Shown here: positions 20,971 through 25,060 of the stretch, piece by piece
Layout: each line of letters begins with the position of its first letter
Numbering within the stretch: the first letter of the stretch is position 1
Assembly: GCA_050733695.1 (NCBI GenBank)
Contig: JBOHTO010000153.1
Span: 1-25,060 of the forward strand
Direction of reading: 5' to 3'
Source of the DNA: JBOHTO01 sp050733695
GTDB taxonomy: Bacteria; Gemmatimonadota; Gemmatimonadetes; Gemmatimonadales; Gemmatimonadaceae
Length of the DNA stretch: 25,060 bases
Program-made: the position numbers and the translations under genes
The notes under the pieces: generated by a model
What the model saw: the letters and a program-made list of their open reading frames with translations, nothing else
Databases searched by the model: none
Told to the model about the DNA's origin: nothing

Positions 20971-22193
20971 CGCGTGGCCTCTCCTGCACCGTCTGCCGCG
21001 CGCGGCCGTGCGGTTGCGATCACGAACCCCGGTGCCTGGCCGCGCAGGAGTCGCAGGTACTCCGCATGTATCGCCTCCCAGATCGCCTCGCGGCGGAAAT
21101 GCGTCAGGACCCTTGCTCGGCCGGCGGCGCCGTGCTGTCTTCGCAGTCCCGCATCCCGCGCGTACCGCCATATCGCGTCCGCGAGTGAGTCGGCATCTCG
21201 CGGCGGCACGAGCAGCCCGGTTACGCCGTCCTCGATCGCGTCGATGCAACCCGGCACTCGCGTAGCCACAACCGGCAGGCCCATCGCCGCTGCCTCGAGC
21301 GGGACGTTGGGGAATCCCTCCCGGTAGGTGGGGAGCACCGCGAGATCCATTGCCGCGTACAGCGGCGGCGTGTTCCAGTCCATGCCGGCGAGATGCACGC
21401 GCGCATCTGCTTCCAGATCTGCGCGAATCCCGGGCGGGACCGGGTCCTGCGGCTCGAAGGGGCCCACGAGCAGCAGATGCATACCCGGTAGTTCGGTTCG
21501 GAGCGCGCGCCAGGCTGCATGCAATTCCACGAGTCCCTTGTCTCGCACCAGGCGCCCGACAAAGCCGATCACCACTGCATCGCGCGGTATCGCGAGCCGA
21601 TCGCGCGTGGCGTCCCTCACGTCGTGCCCGACCCGAGCCGGATCATATTTCCCGGTCGCGTCCACGCCATTTCCGCTCCCGCCGAGCAGCACGCGGATCT
21701 TGTCGGGCGGGCAGATGCGATCCGATACTGCGATCTCGCGCACCGAGTGGCTCACGCAGATGACGCTGTGGGCGAGGCGACAGGAAACCGACTCCGTGAG
21801 GCGCAGCAGCCGCCGCTTCATTCCGGCGGCGCCCATCATCGGAAGGCCGCGCATGTGGTAGACCCGCACCGGCGTGCGCGCGAGAGCGGACGCGATCATG
21901 CCGAGGAGGCCGCCCTTGGGAGTGTGCGCGTGCACGATGTCCGGCCGGATGCGTCGGATCACACGCCAGATCCGCACGATCGCCACGACATCGCTGCCGG
22001 GCGTGATCCGCCGCGGCATGTCGACGGCATGCACCTGCACGTGTTCCTCCGAGCCGAACGCAGCCAGGTCAGGGCCGGGCGAAGACATTGCGTGCACCTG
22101 TATCCCACGCTCTTTCATGTACCCGACCTGACCGCGGAGAAATGTCAGCGACATGGGAATCGTGGTGATATGGAGGAGCCTCGCCTGTCGCAT
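20967..22193 (-). CDS. Family 4 glycosyltransferase
   Basis: GT4 retaining transferases have two Rossmann domains. In this 408-aa product, the N-terminal acceptor domain shows IVHAHTPKGGLLG (86-98). The donor domain opens with IGFVGRLVRDKGL (209-221) and has the EX7E motif between E292 and E300 in YREGFPNVPLEAAAMGLP (290-307). The HTPKGGLLG segment is common in PglA/WbpH-like transferases that extend lipid-linked amino sugars. ATG 22193 shares one base with the asnB stop (TGATG), and 22193 begins the conserved region; a longer frame from 22562 would run through asnB. It is followed by the PglC-like gene, so it probably adds the second sugar. Confidence 0.93.
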   Translation of the reverse strand: MRQARLLHITTIPMSLTFLRGQVGYMKERGIQVHAMSSPGPDLAAFGSEEHVQVHAVDMPRRITPGSDVVAIVRIWRVIRRIRPDIVHAHTPKGGLLGMIASALARTPVRVYHMRGLPMMGAAGMKRRLLRLTESVSCRLAHSVICVSHSVREIAVSDRICPPDKIRVLLGGSGNGVDATGKYDPARVGHDVRDATRDRLAIPRDAVVIGFVGRLVRDKGLVELHAAWRALRTELPGMHLLLVGPFEPQDPVPPGIRADLEADARVHLAGMDWNTPPLYAAMDLAVLPTYREGFPNVPLEAAAMGLPVVATRVPGCIDAIEDGVTGLLVPPRDADSLADAIWRYARDAGLRRQHGAAGRARVLTHFRREAIWEAIHAEYLRLLRGQAPGFVIATARPRAADGAGEATR

Positions 22194-24184
22194 CAGGCGA
22201 TCGAGCGCAACGCGCCATCGCGCGAGGCGGCAGCAGCTACGCCCCGCCACTCCTGCAGCCACGACTGGAACATGAGTACGTCCCACAGGTGATACTGCCA
22301 GCTCCGCCGCCCTTCCAGGTGCTCGCGCCACACTGCGCGCACTCGTCCGGCATCGAGGAATCCTTCCTGTCTCAGCCGGCGCTCGTCGATCAGGGCTTCC
22401 GCCCAGCCGCGGAGCGGGCCGCGCAGCCACGCATCGAGCGGGACGCCGAAGCCGGTCTTCGGGCGGTCGATGAGTTCGCGCGGAACGTATCTGTCGAGCA
22501 CCCGGCGGAGAAGCCATTTCCCCTGTCCATCCCTGATCTTCATCGACAGCGGGATCCGCCACGCGAGCTCGACCACCCGATGGTCGAGAAGTGGAACGCG
22601 TGCCTCCAGGCTGACAGCCATGCTGGCCCGATCGACCTTCGTGAGCACGTCATCCGGAAGGTAGCTCACGAGATCCATGTACATCATCTGCGTCGTGAGG
22701 CCGCCCAGCGAGCCGCGCTTGCCGATGCCGCGCATGGGTGACTCGGGCTCACGCGCGCCGAGCACCAGTGATTCGGGATCGGACCAGTGGGATGTGAACT
22801 GCTGGTACATTGCCGCCGGCGTGGATGCGCCGAGTACATCGGCGAGCTTGCCGAGCTTGTAGCCGGGCATGCGATGCTTGAACGTGCCGGGTAGTACCGG
22901 TCCGAGGCGAGCGAAGAGTGAGTCCCACGTTGCCGGTGCGATCGCGCCGATCGCGCGCGCGCCGGCGATGCGAGCGCTCTCCGGAACGCGTCTGGCCAGC
23001 GACCAGATCCGCTGACCCCATACGTGCCTGTTGTACCCTCCGAACAGCTCGTCGCCGCCGTCACCCGAGAGCGCTACGGTGACGTGCCGCCGTGCGAGCT
23101 GCGACACGAGATACGTCGGAATCTGGGACGAGTCCGCGAACGGTTCGTCGAACATCGCCGGAAGCCTGGGGATGACGGCGAGTGCATCATCCGCCGTGAC
23201 GTAGAGCTCCGTGTGGTGAGTACCAAGGTGCTGCGCGACGAGCTTCGCGTGCTGCGCCTCGTCGTACCCTGCGTCGGGCGATCCGATCGAAAAGGTGCGC
23301 ACCGGGCGCGTGCTCTGCGCCTGCATGAGTGCGACGACGAGGGATGAGTCGATGCCGCCGGAGAGGAAGGCGCCGAGCGGCACATCCGCGATCATGCGCA
23401 GGTCGACCGCGTCGCGCAGGAGCCGGTCCAGTTCTTCCGCGGCTTCCTCATCGCTGCCCTCGAACGGGTTCGCGAGCCCGGCCTCGGCTACCGCGCGTGC
23501 AGACCAGAAGGGCCGTGCATCCGCCGCCCGATCGTTCGGCGACCGGATGGTGAGTATCGTGCCCGGTAGCAGCTTGCGTGCGTTCATGAAGATTGCATGC
23601 GGCGCTGGCACGCAGTTGTAGCGCATGAACAGCGCGAGGGCGTTGCGATCAATCTCGGCTTCGAAATCCGGGTGCGCGTGGAATGCCTTCAGCTCGGAGC
23701 CGAAGAGAAAGACCCCGCGCGTCCAGCCGTAATAGAGCGGCTTTATACCGACGCGGTCGCGCACGAGGTGCAGCTCCCGCCGCTCGCGGTCCCAGAGCGC
23801 GAAGGCGAACATCCCGACGAACCGCTCGACCGCCCTGTCGAGCCCCCACTGCTGGATGGCGGCGAGAATGACCTCGGTATCGGAGTGACCGCGGAAGTCC
23901 GTATGCGGCTCGAGCTCGCGGCGCAGCGCCTGGAAGTTGTATATCTCGCCGTTGAACACGATGACGTAACGTCCGCCGGTCGAATGCATGGGTTGATGGC
24001 CGTGCGGGGAGAGGTCCAGGATGGCGAGTCGCCGGTGGCCGAGTGCGATCCGTGCCTCGGCATCGCTCCAACTGCCGTCGCTGTCGGGCCCGCGATAGCT
24101 GATGGCACGCGCCATCCCGCGCGCGATCGCCTCGTGGCCACCGGGCTCGGACCCACCACCCCAGAACCCCGTTATTCCGCACAT
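22193..24184 (-). CDS. asnB: Asparagine synthase (glutamine-hydrolysing)-type amidotransferase
   Basis: AsnB-type enzymes release ammonia from glutamine in an N-terminal domain and use ATP to amidate a carboxylate in a C-terminal domain. The 663-aa protein begins with the catalytic C2 (MCGITGF). It has the glutaminase motifs RRLAILDLSP (51-60) and FNGEIYN (77-83), and the ATP-pyrophosphatase loop LSGGIDSS (274-281), followed by a SGDGGDELFGGY segment. Length and setting match versions in exopolysaccharide loci, where the acceptor may be a uronic-acid carboxyl group rather than free aspartate. That would fit the UDP-sugar 6-dehydrogenase here. Plain asparagine synthesis cannot be ruled out. 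It lies 30 bases after the deacetylase gene. Confidence 0.93.
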   Translation of the reverse strand: MCGITGFWGGGSEPGGHEAIARGMARAISYRGPDSDGSWSDAEARIALGHRRLAILDLSPHGHQPMHSTGGRYVIVFNGEIYNFQALRRELEPHTDFRGHSDTEVILAAIQQWGLDRAVERFVGMFAFALWDRERRELHLVRDRVGIKPLYYGWTRGVFLFGSELKAFHAHPDFEAEIDRNALALFMRYNCVPAPHAIFMNARKLLPGTILTIRSPNDRAADARPFWSARAVAEAGLANPFEGSDEEAAEELDRLLRDAVDLRMIADVPLGAFLSGGIDSSLVVALMQAQSTRPVRTFSIGSPDAGYDEAQHAKLVAQHLGTHHTELYVTADDALAVIPRLPAMFDEPFADSSQIPTYLVSQLARRHVTVALSGDGGDELFGGYNRHVWGQRIWSLARRVPESARIAGARAIGAIAPATWDSLFARLGPVLPGTFKHRMPGYKLGKLADVLGASTPAAMYQQFTSHWSDPESLVLGAREPESPMRGIGKRGSLGGLTTQMMYMDLVSYLPDDVLTKVDRASMAVSLEARVPLLDHRVVELAWRIPLSMKIRDGQGKWLLRRVLDRYVPRELIDRPKTGFGVPLDAWLRGPLRGWAEALIDERRLRQEGFLDAGRVRAVWREHLEGRRSWQYHLWDVLMFQSWLQEWRGVAAAASRDGALRSIA

Positions 24185-24214
24185 CGTTCTTTGGAGTCCA
24201 ATACTGCTCCGCAG

Positions 24215-25060
24215 TTAAGCTCGCCGCGCACATGATGCATCGCCGGCGCCGGCCACGGATGTGATCTCGCGCGCCATGCCGGCGACTTCACCCATGGTAA
24301 GCGAGAGCATCCCGTAACGGCTGCGGCATACGGCAACTTCATCGAGGATGGATCGTAGAAAGGCGAGGTTCTCATCCTGGTAAACGCCGAAGTTGTGCGG
24401 GTGCCACCAGAGATGAAAGATACGTCCTTCCCGCGCCGCGCGGTGAATACTCGAGCGGATTCGGTATGCGCGAAGGGGCTCCGCAGCTCGCAGCGTGGGG
24501 CGACAGGGGCGGAGGAAGCGGCTCGCACGGACATTTGCCAGACCGTTCGGTTGCAGGACCTCGTCCCACGCCTGTGTGTTCGCTCCGGTGAATGGTGCGT
24601 AGGCATCGGCCAGGCGTGCCGCGCGCCTGGCCACCCCGGCGCTCTGCTCGGAGCTTTCGAAGCGCCACATCCATGACGTCGGATTGCCTCGGTAACAGGT
24701 GATCCCGTTTTCCAGGAGGACGGCGTCGTAGTCCGCGCGGTGCTGGTTGCGTGGGAAGACGATGGACCGGAGTTCGATTCCGTCCCTCGCCGCTATCGCA
24801 CGCGCAGCTTCGATGTCCGCACGGAATTCCTCGACCGACTGGCCCGGCTCGCCGCAGTAATAGTGCGAGAAGGTGTGTGTGGCGATCTCCTGTCGCGGCG
24901 TGCGCGAGATATCGGCAATGAGTGAAGGCGCGAAGTGCAGGGGGTCGTCCTGCTCGCCGGTGCCAGTCGGTTCCGTGAAGGGGTCGAGCACTGCGTCCCG
25001 GTACGCCGGTCGCGCCACGGGGTTGAAGGTGTCGAGCTCGGCGCGCGTACGTGCGAAGAG
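24215..25060 (-). CDS. Polysaccharide deacetylase family protein (N-terminus beyond window)
   Basis: The frame is open from the right edge to a TAA at 24217-24215, giving 281 residues of a longer protein. CE4 enzymes remove acetyl groups from sugars with a metal bound by Asp-His-His. The HTFSH motif (the H-S/T-x-x-H metal site) is visible, with EIATHTFSHYYCGE at about residues 58-71 of the visible part; IVFPRNQH follows, and FHLWWHPHNFG stands near the C-terminus. The catalytic TFDD-type aspartate motif would lie before the edge and cannot be checked. No internal GTG or ATG is a convincing start. It is the first visible gene of the minus-strand operon and may deacetylate the polymer or a precursor. 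Confidence 0.87.
   Translation of the reverse strand, partial: LFARTRAELDTFNPVARPAYRDAVLDPFTEPTGTGEQDDPLHFAPSLIADISRTPRQEIATHTFSHYYCGEPGQSVEEFRADIEAARAIAARDGIELRSIVFPRNQHRADYDAVLLENGITCYRGNPTSWMWRFESSEQSAGVARRAARLADAYAPFTGANTQAWDEVLQPNGLANVRASRFLRPCRPTLRAAEPLRAYRIRSSIHRAAREGRIFHLWWHPHNFGVYQDENLAFLRSILDEVAVCRSRYGMLSLTMGEVAGMAREITSVAGAGDASCARRA

Noticed and set aside
22194..22562. Longer start for the family 4 glycosyltransferase
   Set aside because: The extra 123 residues lie wholly within asnB in another frame; ATG 22193 overlaps the asnB stop and begins the conserved domain.

Overview
This is 25 kb of GC-rich, densely packed bacterial chromosome. It has a housekeeping half (about 1-14,940) and a surface-polysaccharide half (about 14,940 to the right edge). 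The best guess for the host is a member of Gemmatimonadota or a similar high-GC, Gram-negative-type phylum. That rests on the recA-recX-alaS order, a bacterial geranylgeranylglyceryl-phosphate-synthase-like gene, a gmhA-type heptose isomerase and several genes with no familiar name. It is an inference from gene content and style; no rRNA or tRNA is present to fix it.

Left half. A tail of an upstream gene is followed by yraN, recA, recX and alaS, all on the plus strand. alaS is unusually long (1001 aa) and carries an 11-copy, 9-nt tandem repeat coding for Pro-Ala-X. From alaS to gmhA the genes overlap by 1 to 14 bases: alaS, an unknown 144-aa gene that starts with its own 9-nt Pro-Pro-Ala repeat, a GGGP-synthase-family gene, a CpsB/YwqE-type PHP phosphoesterase, and gmhA. 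After a REP-like hairpin comes a second tight group: an SDR reductase, a CCA-adding/poly(A) polymerase-family enzyme, an unknown 176-aa protein and a ZIP metal transporter. A strong G-quadruplex motif separates it from rarA. A cluster of four degenerate REP-like units, a LEA14-type secreted protein and hflX complete the half.

Right half. On the plus strand: an FkbM methyltransferase, a UDP-sugar 6-dehydrogenase (WbpA/TviB type), a DegT/DnrJ/EryC1 sugar aminotransferase and a family 2 glycosyltransferase. Facing them on the minus strand is one operon that reads leftward: a polysaccharide deacetylase cut by the window edge, asnB, a family 4 glycosyltransferase, a PglC-type phosphoglycosyl transferase and a NeuD/PglD acetyltransferase. 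The two runs converge at about 19,690 inside a short inverted repeat that contains both stop codons. Together these genes can make an N-acylated amino or uronic sugar, load a sugar phosphate on a lipid carrier, extend the chain and decorate it by amidation, methylation and deacetylation. No flippase, polymerase, export gene or 4,6-dehydratase lies in the window, so the locus must continue to the right or elsewhere.

No CRISPR array, prophage or insertion sequence was seen. Nothing here is clearly a new defence or mobile system. The most unusual items are the two neighbouring 9-nt coding minisatellites, the GGGPS-like operon with its unknown partner, the palindrome over the putative recA promoter, the nested stem between recA and recX, the G-quadruplex before rarA, and two genes (recX, hflX) with no ordinary start codon where their families begin.
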